Shown: in pieces, positions 56,310 to 63,644 of the stretch | Numbering within the stretch: the stretch's first letter is position 1 | Layout: the number at the start of each line of letters is the position of its first letter | Source of the DNA: CAISKJ01 sp046351555 | GTDB lineage: Bacteria; Myxococcota_A; Polyangia; Polyangiales; Ga0077539 | Assembly (NCBI GenBank): GCA_046351555.1 | Contig: JAXLYI010000012.1 | Coordinates: 1-64,000 of the forward strand | Reading direction: 5' to 3' | Length of the DNA: 64,000 bases | Notes under the pieces: model-generated | The model's input: the letters and a program-made list of their open reading frames with translations, nothing else | Database searches by the model: none | Told to the model about the DNA's origin: nothing | Made by a program: the position numbers and the translations under genes

Positions 56310-58564
56310 GCCCGCGTTCGCCCGCCCTCCTCGCCGCCGTGTGTGTGCTCGCGGCAGGCTGCTCTTCGTGCCGCCGCGCACCTTCCCCCGACGCCGGCTC
56401 CGGGGGCCCGAACGAGCTCGCTCAGACCGCCTCGGGCGCGCCTCGCGAGGCCACGATCGACCTCACCGACACCCTGCGCGAGTCGTCGATCGACACCGCC
56501 GGGCCCGTGGTCGATCTCGGCGAGCGCCAGGCCGCGGCCTACGTCGTGAGCCCCGCGTCGCTCCCGGTGGAGACGGTCAACGGGACGAGCTGGGTCAGCG
56601 TCGGGACGCGCCTCCGTTTGCGCGTCCCCGTGCGCGAGGGCGACGACGACGCGCCCAGCAGCATCCGTCTGCGCGTGCGGCGCCCGGGCGCGCGCGGCGT
56701 CGCCGTGCTCGTCGACGGCGTGCTCGTGCGGGCCGCGTCGCTCCCCGCGGCGGCCGACGGCGCGCCCGCCGTGCTCGACCTCCCGGTGCCCCCCGACCGC
56801 TTCGCGCGCGCCGTCGCCGACGTCGAGGTCCGCTTCGGCACGCCCCGCCCCGTGCCCGGCGTGCTCACGCCCGCGGCCGCGCAGCTCGACTGGGTCCACC
56901 TCGCGCGGCGCGCCGTGGAGCCCGCCCGCGTGGCCGACCTCGTCGCCGACGTCGCGGTCGAGCGGGAGCCCCGACGCGCGCTGGTGTTCTACGCGCCCAC
57001 GCGGCTCGCGGCGGTGATGGTGACCCCGTCGGCCGCGCGCTGGACGGCCTCGCTCGCGGCCGAGAGCCCCCGCGGCGGGGTCGACGCGCCGGCGCCCGTC
57101 ACCGCGATCCTCCGCGCCGAGGCCGACGGGCTCGCGCCGGTGGAGGCGCGCGTCGAGGTCGCGCCCAACAGCCCGTGGCGCGACGCCCAGCTCGACCTCG
57201 CGCCGCTCGCGGGCTACCCCGTGCGGCTCTCGATCGCCGCGGAGGGCGGCGACGAGGCGCGCCTCGCGGTGGCGTCGCCCGCGCTGCGGTACCGCGGGCA
57301 GCTCGGGGCCGAGCGCGAGGGGGCGCCGCCGCGGGCCCTCGTGCGCCACGTGGTGATGGTGGTGGTGCGCGGGCTGCGGAGCGACCGGCTGCTCCCCGAG
57401 GTGGCGCCGCGGCTCGCCGGCGGGGGCTTCGCGCGGATGCTCGCGCAGGGGACGGCGGCGGTCGCGCGGGCGCCGGCGCCGCGGGAGTTCACCGCGCTGG
57501 TGAGCGCGACGACGGGGCTGCCGGCGGACGTGCACCGGGTCACCGAGCTCACCGACGCGCTCGACGACGAGGCCCCGACGCTGGCCGAGCAGCTCGCCGC
57601 GGGGGGCGTCGGCGTCGAGGCCTTCACCGACGACGTCGCCTGGATCGGCAGCGGCGCCGACCGCGGCGTGCGCGAGCGCCACGGGTGCCCCGGCGACGTC
57701 GCGTCGTGCCGGCCCGACGCGATGTTCACCGCGGCGGCCGACGCGCTCTCGGCGCGCCGCGGGGGGACGTCGTTCACGCTGCTGGTGACGCGCGCGGGCC
57801 TCCTCCCGCTCGACCCCGCGCCCGAGGACGTGACCGCCCTCGACCCGCGGCCCTACGAGGGCACGATGACCCCCTCGCGCACGGCCCTCTACGCCCTGCG
57901 CGCGCGCCCGCAGGCCGTCGGGCTGAGCCCCGCCGACGAGGAGCGCCTCCAGCTCCTCTACGACGCCTCCCTGCGCGCCGTCGACCGCGGCGTCGGGCTC
58001 CTCCTCGACCGCGTCCGCGACCTCAACCTCGAGCGCAGCGCCGCGGTGATCGTCGTCGGCGACCGCGGCAGCGCCCTCGGCGAGAACCGCACCGTCGCGG
58101 ACGGCCCCATGAGCATGGCCTCCGTCGCCGACACCGCCCTCCTCGCCTGGGGCGGCCCCTTCGGCCCGCTGCGCGTCGACGGCGTGGTCGGCGTGGTCGA
58201 CGCGGCGGCCACCGTGCTCGACCTGTTCGGGCTCGCCCGGCCGCGCGAGTTCGACGGGGTCACCGTGCGCGGCGGCGTCCCCCACGACCGCTCGCTCCCC
58301 TTCGTGTCCAACAACGCCCGCTGGGACGTGGGGCTCTGCTTCGGCGAGCTCATGGCCCTGCCGCGCGACGGCGCGCTCGCCCTCTACCGCCGCGCCGACG
58401 ACCCCCTCTCCCTCAACGACCTCAGCCCCGTCCGGCCCATCGCGCGGGCCTACGCCGAGGCGGCCCTGGCCTCCCTCCGGCCCGGCGCGGGGCGGCGCGT
58501 CTTCCCCCCCGCCACGCGCGTTTTGCCCGCCGCCCTCGACGCCCTCCTGCGCTACCAGCGGTGA
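56306..58564 (+). CDS. Sulfatase/alkaline-phosphatase-fold lipoprotein lacking catalytic residues
   Basis: 752 residues from a GTG overlapping the upstream stop (GTGA). The lipoprotein signal ends at LAAGC. Residues 45-340 are beta-rich and unassigned. From 348 the sequence follows the sulfatase fold, HVVMVVVRGLRSDRL, but the metal-binding Asp of the usual VDTLRxD strand is Arg; the C/S-x-P-x-R nucleophile segment is replaced by APAPREFTALVSATTG; and the C-terminal DH metal pair is GDRGSALGEN (Asp586-Arg587). The closing strand VDAAATVLDLFGLARP is intact. It is therefore a likely pseudoenzyme, probably a binding or sensing protein in the periplasm, coupled to the receiver/PEGA protein. Confidence 0.82.
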   Translation: MSPRSPALLAAVCVLAAGCSSCRRAPSPDAGSGGPNELAQTASGAPREATIDLTDTLRESSIDTAGPVVDLGERQAAAYVVSPASLPVETVNGTSWVSVGTRLRLRVPVREGDDDAPSSIRLRVRRPGARGVAVLVDGVLVRAASLPAAADGAPAVLDLPVPPDRFARAVADVEVRFGTPRPVPGVLTPAAAQLDWVHLARRAVEPARVADLVADVAVEREPRRALVFYAPTRLAAVMVTPSAARWTASLAAESPRGGVDAPAPVTAILRAEADGLAPVEARVEVAPNSPWRDAQLDLAPLAGYPVRLSIAAEGGDEARLAVASPALRYRGQLGAEREGAPPRALVRHVVMVVVRGLRSDRLLPEVAPRLAGGGFARMLAQGTAAVARAPAPREFTALVSATTGLPADVHRVTELTDALDDEAPTLAEQLAAGGVGVEAFTDDVAWIGSGADRGVRERHGCPGDVASCRPDAMFTAAADALSARRGGTSFTLLVTRAGLLPLDPAPEDVTALDPRPYEGTMTPSRTALYALRARPQAVGLSPADEERLQLLYDASLRAVDRGVGLLLDRVRDLNLERSAAVIVVGDRGSALGENRTVADGPMSMASVADTALLAWGGPFGPLRVDGVVGVVDAAATVLDLFGLARPREFDGVTVRGGVPHDRSLPFVSNNARWDVGLCFGELMALPRDGALALYRRADDPLSLNDLSPVRPIARAYAEAALASLRPGAGRRVFPPATRVLPAALDALLRYQR

Positions 58565-58611
58565 GTTTCTTGGAATCCCCCGCGGGGTGTGTATGAAATC
58601 ACCCCGTGGCC

Positions 58612-59397
58612 ATGAAGCACCGCCTCTCTGGGTTCGCCTTCGCCTGCGCGATCACCGCCACCAGCGCCGTGTGGGCGCAGGGATACACGGTGATGGGCTC
58701 GGGCGACGCGCCCGCGCAGCAGCCCCCGCCCCCGCCCCCGGGCGCGCAGCTCGTGGTCCAGCCCGCCCCGAGCGGCCAGGCGCCGAGCAACGGCGGGCAG
58801 ACCACCGTGCTCTCCCGCACGGTCACCCCGCGGCGCCCCGAGGAGTACGGCGGCGTCACGCCCGGGATGCCCGCGGTGCCGCCCGGCTTCCGCCGCCGCC
58901 CGCGCGCCGGGACGCTGGTCGCGTGGCCCGGCTTCCAGATGGTGCCCGGCGGGTCGCGGGTGTTCGTGGTGCTGACCACGCCGGTGCCCCCGGGCGACGG
59001 CGGGCGCAACGGCCGCGTGCGCGTCTTCCACCTGCCCGGCACGCGCATCTCGCTCTCCAACAACCGCCGCCCGCTGATCACCGAGGCCTTCAACACCCCC
59101 GTGGCGCGCGCCTCCCTGCGCCCGGCGCGCGGCGGCACCGACGTCGTGCTGGAGCTCCGCGCCGACGTCGAACCCTCCGTCACGCAGGAGACCAACGGCC
59201 AGGGGTACCACTTCGTCTTCTTCAACTTCCCGGCCTTCACCGCGCCCGAGCAGACGCGGATCATCGCCACCAGCGGCGACGCGCGCCCCGTCGTCGCGCC
59301 CGGCGTCGGGGTGGCCCCGGCGGCGCCGATGCCCGCGGTGGTCGTCGGCGCGCCGCGGCCCGGCGCGGACGTCGAGCGCCCGCCCGGGGTGCGGTAG
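58612..59397 (+). CDS. Secreted AMIN-like domain protein
   Basis: 261 residues from the ATG at 58612 (a GTG six bases upstream is also in frame). The signal peptide ends near VWAQ. A Pro/Gln-rich linker leads to residues 95-215: WPGFQMVPGGSRVFVVLTTP, VRVFHLPGTRISLSNNRRPL, ARASLRPARGGTDVVLELRA and YHFVFFNFPAF. This is the beta pattern of AMIN domains, which bind peptidoglycan or localise envelope proteins. The C-terminal tail is Pro/Ala/Val-rich. No catalytic domain is present. It lies 47 bases after the pseudo-sulfatase gene and upstream of the NUDIX gene. Confidence 0.7.
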   Translation: MKHRLSGFAFACAITATSAVWAQGYTVMGSGDAPAQQPPPPPPGAQLVVQPAPSGQAPSNGGQTTVLSRTVTPRRPEEYGGVTPGMPAVPPGFRRRPRAGTLVAWPGFQMVPGGSRVFVVLTTPVPPGDGGRNGRVRVFHLPGTRISLSNNRRPLITEAFNTPVARASLRPARGGTDVVLELRADVEPSVTQETNGQGYHFVFFNFPAFTAPEQTRIIATSGDARPVVAPGVGVAPAAPMPAVVVGAPRPGADVERPPGVR

Positions 59398-59404
59398 CCT
59401 CGGG

Positions 59405-59410
59405 TAGACT
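59405..59410 (+). promoter_or_regulatory. Candidate -10 (TAGACT) for the NUDIX gene
   Basis: GGGTAGACTCCGC lies 9 bases before the ATG at 59420, with no Shine-Dalgarno sequence. Confidence 0.4.
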
Positions 59411-59419
59411 CCGCGGCTG

Positions 59420-59980
59420 ATGGTCAAGCCCTTCATCCGCCACGCGAGCGAGCACCTGCTCGACACGCCGATCTTCCGCCTCCGCCGCGACCGCGCCGAG
59501 CACCCCGAGACGGGCCACGTCGGCGACTACTTCGTCCTCGAGAACCCCGACTGGGTCAACGTCGTCGCGCTCACGCCGGCGCGCGAGATCCTGCTCGTCC
59601 GGCAGTGGCGCCACGGCACCGGCACCGTGGAGCTCGAGCTCCCCGCGGGCCTCGTCGAGCCCGGCGAGTCGCCCCTCGACGCCGCCGCGCGCGAGCTCCG
59701 CGAGGAGACGGGCCACGCGCCCGCGCGGTGCTCGCTGCTCGGCGAGGTGGCGCCCAACGCGGCCTTCCAGCGCAACACCTGCTTCACGGTGCTGGCCGAG
59801 GGCTGCGTGCCCGACGGCCCGACGCGCTTCGACGCGGGCGAGGACATCGAGCTGGTGGTCGAGCCGGTCGCGCGGTTGCCCGAGCTCCTGCGCGGCGGTC
59901 ACTTCCGCAACGCGATGGTGCACATCGGGCTCTTGTGGTGGCTGGAGTCGCAGGGCCGCGTCGACTGGCCGACGGGCTGA
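59420..59980 (+). CDS. NUDIX hydrolase, ADP-ribose pyrophosphatase-like
   Basis: 186 residues. The NUDIX box is complete: GLVEPGESPLDAAARELREETG, shown here as GLVEPGES and AARELREETG, with the E-x2-EE metal ligands. VRQWRHGTGTVELELPAGLV before the box and the Pro/Asn-rich segment after it (GEVAPNAAFQRNTCFT) follow the ADP-sugar pyrophosphatase subgroup. It probably hydrolyses ADP-ribose or a related nucleoside diphosphate derivative. It converges on the Cys-rich lipoprotein gene across a hairpin terminator. Confidence 0.9.
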   Translation: MVKPFIRHASEHLLDTPIFRLRRDRAEHPETGHVGDYFVLENPDWVNVVALTPAREILLVRQWRHGTGTVELELPAGLVEPGESPLDAAARELREETGHAPARCSLLGEVAPNAAFQRNTCFTVLAEGCVPDGPTRFDAGEDIELVVEPVARLPELLRGGHFRNAMVHIGLLWWLESQGRVDWPTG

Positions 59981-59991
59981 GGGGAAGCGGG

Positions 59992-60019
59992 GCGGGCGCC
60001 GCCACGCGACGGCGCCCGC
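59992..60019. terminator. Bidirectional hairpin terminator
   Basis: Ten-base perfect arms (59992-60001 and 60010-60019) enclose an 8-base loop in the 53-base gap between two convergent stops. There is no T tract on either side, so it may work through stem stability or with Rho. Confidence 0.5.
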
Positions 60020-60033
60020 TCACGGAGATCGCG

Positions 60034-62556
60034 CTACGGCGCGGGCGCGACGTGGAGGCTGGTGCCGGCCGTGACGCGCGTGAGGCGCCCGGCGTTCACG
60101 TACTCGTAGGTGACGCCGGCGGTGCCGGTGTTCTGCAGGCCGACGAGGTTGTTGTGGCCGTCGCCGGTGGGGTAGGTGACGGTCGGGTAGACGAAGTCCA
60201 TCGAGCCGTCGGCCTCGTTGAGGATGCCTTCGAAGGTGAAGTTGCCCGTCACCGAGCAGCAGTAGCCCTCGTCGGCGCCCTCGTACACGAAGCGCCGGCT
60301 GGGCGCGGTGCCCACGGTGGCGAGGCACACGCCCGTCGCGCGCGTCACGAGGTCGGAGTTGTAGACGTAGATCGCGGGGAAGGGGCGGCTCGCGTCGGGC
60401 AGCGCCATCGTCGGGTAGTAGCTGGTGTCCGACGAGCCCGCGGCGGTCGACGCGCCGAAGAGCAGGTAGCCGTTGGAGGAGGGCCGCACCTGCGTGTACG
60501 CCGTCCCGTAGAACGGGAAGGTGAACCCGATGTTGGCCGCGGTGCTCACCACGTCGTCGACGCTGGCGAGCACGGTGGTGTGGCCGGCCGCGGCGCAGGC
60601 GTCGACGAAGGTCGAGGTGCCGGTCGTGAACGTGTAGGTCGTGGGCGTGCGGCAGGCGCCCGCCGCGCAGATCTGCGTCGCCGAGCACGCCGTCCCGCAG
60701 GCGCCGCAGTTGGCGCGGTCGGTCTGGGTGTTGACGCAGGTGCCGCCGCAGCTCGTCTGGCCGGTCGGGCAGGCGGGGCCGATGGTGAGGTCGATGCCGT
60801 ACGAGCCCGAGCCCGAGGCGCAGCCGTCGAGGAAGAGCACGTGGAGCCCGGCGCCCGCGGGGATGGTGCCGGAGAGGTTCGACTGGAGCCCGCAGGAGTC
60901 GTCGTTGCAGACCACGGCGCTCGACGCGGGGCGGTTGCCGCTGAAGAAGGCGAGGTCGGTGTCCCACGTCGCGAGCGAGCAGGTGGTGGCGGCGAACGAC
61001 ACCTCGGTGAAGCTCGGGCAGGTGGTGGCGACGTACATGTTCTCCGGGCCGCCGGAGCAGCAGCCCGAGTTCACGAGGCCCGTGCCCGTCGTGGTGCCCG
61101 AGAGGCGGCGGGTGCCGGCGCTCAGGTCGAGCGCGCCGCTCGTTCCGCTGGCCGCGGGGTAGTGCTGCGCGTGCAGGGTGAAGGCCCCGCCGCCCGCGCC
61201 GTACTGGTCGACGACGAGGAGGTAGGTGCCCGCCTCGAGCGTCTGGACGATCTGCGTCTGGAGCAGGCCGCACGAGTCGTCGGTGCACGCCGTCGGGGCC
61301 GAGCCGCAGCCGGGCCGCTGGATCCCGAGGTAGGTGTCCCAGCCCGTCCCGAAGGTGTCGAAGTACACCACCTCGCGCTGCGTGAGCGTGAACTGGTAGA
61401 ACACGTCCGGGTTGCCGGTGCACGAGTTGGCGCTGTTGGTGGCGCCCGTCGTCGTGCCCGTCACCGTGAGCGACGGGCCCGACGCGAAGTTGAGCGTCGC
61501 CGGCGCCGCGCACTCGTCGTTGGGCACGGTGCTGCCGCCGGTGCAGGCGGCGCCGACGCAGGTCTGGCCGGTGGAGCACGCGCGGCCGCAGGCGCCGCAG
61601 TTGGCGGCGTCGGTCATCAGGTTGGTGCAGACGCCGAGGAGGCCGCAGGCGGTCTGGCCGGTCGGGCAGGCGCAGGCGCCCATCGCGCAGCCCTGGCCCG
61701 CGGGGCACACGCGCGCGCACGCGCCGCAGTTGTTGGTGTCGGTCTGCGTGTTGACGCACGCGCCGCCGCAGCTCGTCTGGCCCGTGGGGCAGGCGCAGGC
61801 GCCCATCGCGCACGACTGCCCGGCGGGGCACGCGCGGCCGCAGGCGCCGCAGTTGGACGAGTCGCTGGCGAGGTTGGCGCAGCTCCCGGGCGCGCCGCCG
61901 GTGGCGCCGCAGAGCGTCTGGCCCGCCATGCAGGTCGTCACGCAGGCGCCCATCGCGCACATCTGCCCGGTCGCGCACGCGCGGCCGCAGGCGCCGCAGT
62001 TGGCGCCGTCGCTCTGGGTGTTGACGCAGGCGCCCGCGCAGCGCGTCTGGTCGGCGGCGCAGGGGGTCTCGCACACGCCGGCGTTGCAGCGCTGGCCGGC
62101 CATGCAGGCGCGGGCGCAGGCGCCGCAGTTGGCGACGTCGGTCGTGACGTCGACGCACGCGCCGCCGCAGTTGATCTGCGGCGCGGTGCAGCTCACGTCG
62201 GGTGCGGCGTCGGGCGCGGCGTCGGGCGTCGCGTCGGGCGTCGCGTCGGGCGTCGCGTCGGGCGCGGCGACGTCCTTGGTCGGCGCGTCGGGTGCGGCGT
62301 CGGGTGCGGCGTCGGGGGCGGCGTCGGGGGCGGCGTCCTGCGCGGTGCCGTCGAACCCGACGTCCATCGGCTGCGCGTCGGGCGTCACGGGCACGTCGGG
62401 CTTGCTCGGCGCGTCGGCCGCGTCGTCGATGGAGCCGTCGGCGGCGGACTCGTCGCCGGCGTCCTCCACCGGCCCCACGTTGCCGTTGCCGCCGGTCGAG
62501 CACGCGGCGGCGGCCGCGAGCAGCGAGACGAACATCACACTTCTACGAAACGTCAT
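60034..62556 (-). CDS. Cys-rich modular lipoprotein with six CGAC modules, PPC-like and NIDO-like domains
   Basis: 840 residues. GGAGGA lies just before the ATG at 62556. The signal ends at AAAAC. Residues 25-125 are a DAP/DAT tether. Residues 125-335 hold five tandem modules of the form DxANCGACGRACxxGQxCxxGAC, and a sixth lies after the middle domains. Residues 340-460 and 460-590 resemble bacterial pre-peptidase C-terminal sandwiches (YQFTLTQREVVYFDTFGTGW, AGTYLLVVDQYGAGGGAFTL). The C-terminal 190 residues recall a NIDO domain (NIGFTFPFYGTAYTQVRPSS, NGYLLFG, NFTFEGIL). The Cys modules, about eight cysteines each, match the one in the RCC1 lipoprotein. An extracellular adhesin or binding role is inferred. 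No catalytic motif is seen. Confidence 0.82.
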   Translation of the reverse strand: MTFRRSVMFVSLLAAAAACSTGGNGNVGPVEDAGDESAADGSIDDAADAPSKPDVPVTPDAQPMDVGFDGTAQDAAPDAAPDAAPDAAPDAPTKDVAAPDATPDATPDATPDAAPDAAPDVSCTAPQINCGGACVDVTTDVANCGACARACMAGQRCNAGVCETPCAADQTRCAGACVNTQSDGANCGACGRACATGQMCAMGACVTTCMAGQTLCGATGGAPGSCANLASDSSNCGACGRACPAGQSCAMGACACPTGQTSCGGACVNTQTDTNNCGACARVCPAGQGCAMGACACPTGQTACGLLGVCTNLMTDAANCGACGRACSTGQTCVGAACTGGSTVPNDECAAPATLNFASGPSLTVTGTTTGATNSANSCTGNPDVFYQFTLTQREVVYFDTFGTGWDTYLGIQRPGCGSAPTACTDDSCGLLQTQIVQTLEAGTYLLVVDQYGAGGGAFTLHAQHYPAASGTSGALDLSAGTRRLSGTTTGTGLVNSGCCSGGPENMYVATTCPSFTEVSFAATTCSLATWDTDLAFFSGNRPASSAVVCNDDSCGLQSNLSGTIPAGAGLHVLFLDGCASGSGSYGIDLTIGPACPTGQTSCGGTCVNTQTDRANCGACGTACSATQICAAGACRTPTTYTFTTGTSTFVDACAAAGHTTVLASVDDVVSTAANIGFTFPFYGTAYTQVRPSSNGYLLFGASTAAGSSDTSYYPTMALPDASRPFPAIYVYNSDLVTRATGVCLATVGTAPSRRFVYEGADEGYCCSVTGNFTFEGILNEADGSMDFVYPTVTYPTGDGHNNLVGLQNTGTAGVTYEYVNAGRLTRVTAGTSLHVAPAP
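62197..62335 (-). repeat. 12-bp-type tandem repeats encoding DAAPDA/DATPDA tether
   Basis: Two runs of GCGTCGGG(C/T/G)G(C/T)(G/C) units (62197-62265 and 62288-62335) encode alternating Asp-Ala-(Ala/Thr)-Pro on the minus strand. The in-frame unit makes length variation likely. Confidence 0.75.
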
Positions 62557-62763
62557 CAGTTCCTCCGGTCGGCAAGGTTTGTCCGCCCACAGGGCCCGGG
62601 GCAACGGCGATGCGCGACAAACGACCGGAAGTCCTGCGATCGCACAGCACCCCGCGGGGAGGCGACGTCGCACACGAGTCGTGCGCGGACAGGGACGAGG
62701 CGGGGCGCCGCGGGGTGCGGCGGGGGGCGTCCGTTCACCTTGCGGGCGGGCGAGGGGGTGGTG

Positions 62764-62769
62764 TAGAGG
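62764..62769 (+). promoter_or_regulatory. Candidate -10 (TAGAGG) for ndk
   Basis: GTGTAGAGGGCG lies 58 bases before the ndk ATG, inside the 271-base gap between two divergent genes. The final base departs from the TAnnnT pattern. The rest of the gap (62557-62763) has no further clear element beyond the GGAGGA of the divergent lipoprotein. Confidence 0.25.
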
Positions 62770-62827
62770 GCGCCGCGCCCGCGACGCGACCGACGCGCCG
62801 GGCGACCGAAGGAGCACACGTACTCAA

Positions 62828-63247
62828 ATGGCCATCGAGCGCACGTTCGCGATCATCAAGCCCGACGCGGTGGAGAAGAACCTCGCGGGGGCGATCCTCG
62901 CCCACATCGAGAAGTCCGGCTTCACGGTGAAGGGGCTCCGCCGCCTCCAGCTCACGCGGGCGCAGGCGGAGGGCTTCTACGCCGAGCACGCGGGCCGCGG
63001 CTTCTTCGGCGAGCTCTGCACCTTCATGACGCGCGGGCCCGTCTACGTGCTCGCGCTCGAGGGCGAGAACGCCGTCCTCCGCTGGCGCGAGGTGATGGGC
63101 GCCACCGACCCGGCGCAGGCCGCCGACGGCACCATCCGCAAGCTCTTCGGCGCGAGCAAGGGCGAGAACGCCACCCACGGCTCCGACTCCCCCGCCTCCG
63201 CCGCCCGCGAGCTCGCCTACTTCTTCGCCGGCAGCGAGCTCCTGTGA
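62828..63247 (+). CDS. ndk: Nucleoside diphosphate kinase
   Basis: 139 residues, normal length. MAIERTFAIIKPDAVEKN is the conserved opening and GENATHGSDSP carries the phospho-accepting His117. It transfers gamma-phosphate between nucleoside triphosphates and diphosphates, acting as a cytoplasmic tetramer or hexamer. GGAG is 13 bases from the start, longer than usual. The stop overlaps the next gene in a GTGA. Confidence 0.97.
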   Translation: MAIERTFAIIKPDAVEKNLAGAILAHIEKSGFTVKGLRRLQLTRAQAEGFYAEHAGRGFFGELCTFMTRGPVYVLALEGENAVLRWREVMGATDPAQAADGTIRKLFGASKGENATHGSDSPASAARELAYFFAGSELL

Positions 63248-63570
63248 GCCCCCGCGCGGCCGCCGCGGCGCTCGTGGCGGCCGCGCTCGCCTCCGCCTGC
63301 GCGGGCGCCCCGGCCCGGCCCGCGCACCCCGGCGCGATGCCCGCGGGCTGCCCCGTCGAGGCCCTCCCCGAAGCCCCCGCACGCCCCGTCGACGCGCTCG
63401 GCGAGGTCGTCGCGCGCTGCACCGGCGACGCGATGTCCGACGTCCCCGGCTGCACCCGCGCCCTCCACGACCAGGCCTGCGCCCTCGGCGCGACGCTCGT
63501 GTGGGGCGTCTCCTCGTCGCAGACCGACGACGCGCTCGTGATGCGCGCGCACGCCGGGCGCTACCGCTGA
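63244..63570 (+). CDS. Small RcsF/DUF4156-like lipoprotein
   Basis: 108 residues from a GTG in a GTGA overlap with ndk. The signal ends at LASAC (Cys19). DALGEVVARCTGDAM, CTRALHDQACALGATLVWGV and LVMRAHAGRYR reproduce the compact order of a strand, two cysteines and a helix ending in GA-x-LV followed by final strands, as in RcsF and DUF4156 outer-membrane lipoproteins. Function is not known. Translational coupling to ndk is odd for a surface protein and may simply be genome packing. Confidence 0.6.
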   Translation: MSPRAAAAALVAAALASACAGAPARPAHPGAMPAGCPVEALPEAPARPVDALGEVVARCTGDAMSDVPGCTRALHDQACALGATLVWGVSSSQTDDALVMRAHAGRYR

Positions 63571-63617
63571 ACGCCAGCCCACGTCTCCGCCCCGTCCACC
63601 GCCCGTTCCCGTTGGCG

Positions 63618-63623
63618 TAGAGT
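63618..63623 (+). promoter_or_regulatory. Candidate -10 (TAGAGT) for folD
   Basis: GCGTAGAGTCCGC lies 21 bases before the ATG at 63645, with GAGGAG between them, so the transcript would have a short leader and a Shine-Dalgarno sequence. Confidence 0.4.
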
Positions 63624-63644
63624 CCGCGCCGAGGAGCACGGACG

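Noticed and set aside
53424..56381. 985-aa minus-strand ORF
   Set aside because: Antisense to the receiver/PEGA protein gene; Arg/Gly/Ala-rich without domains.
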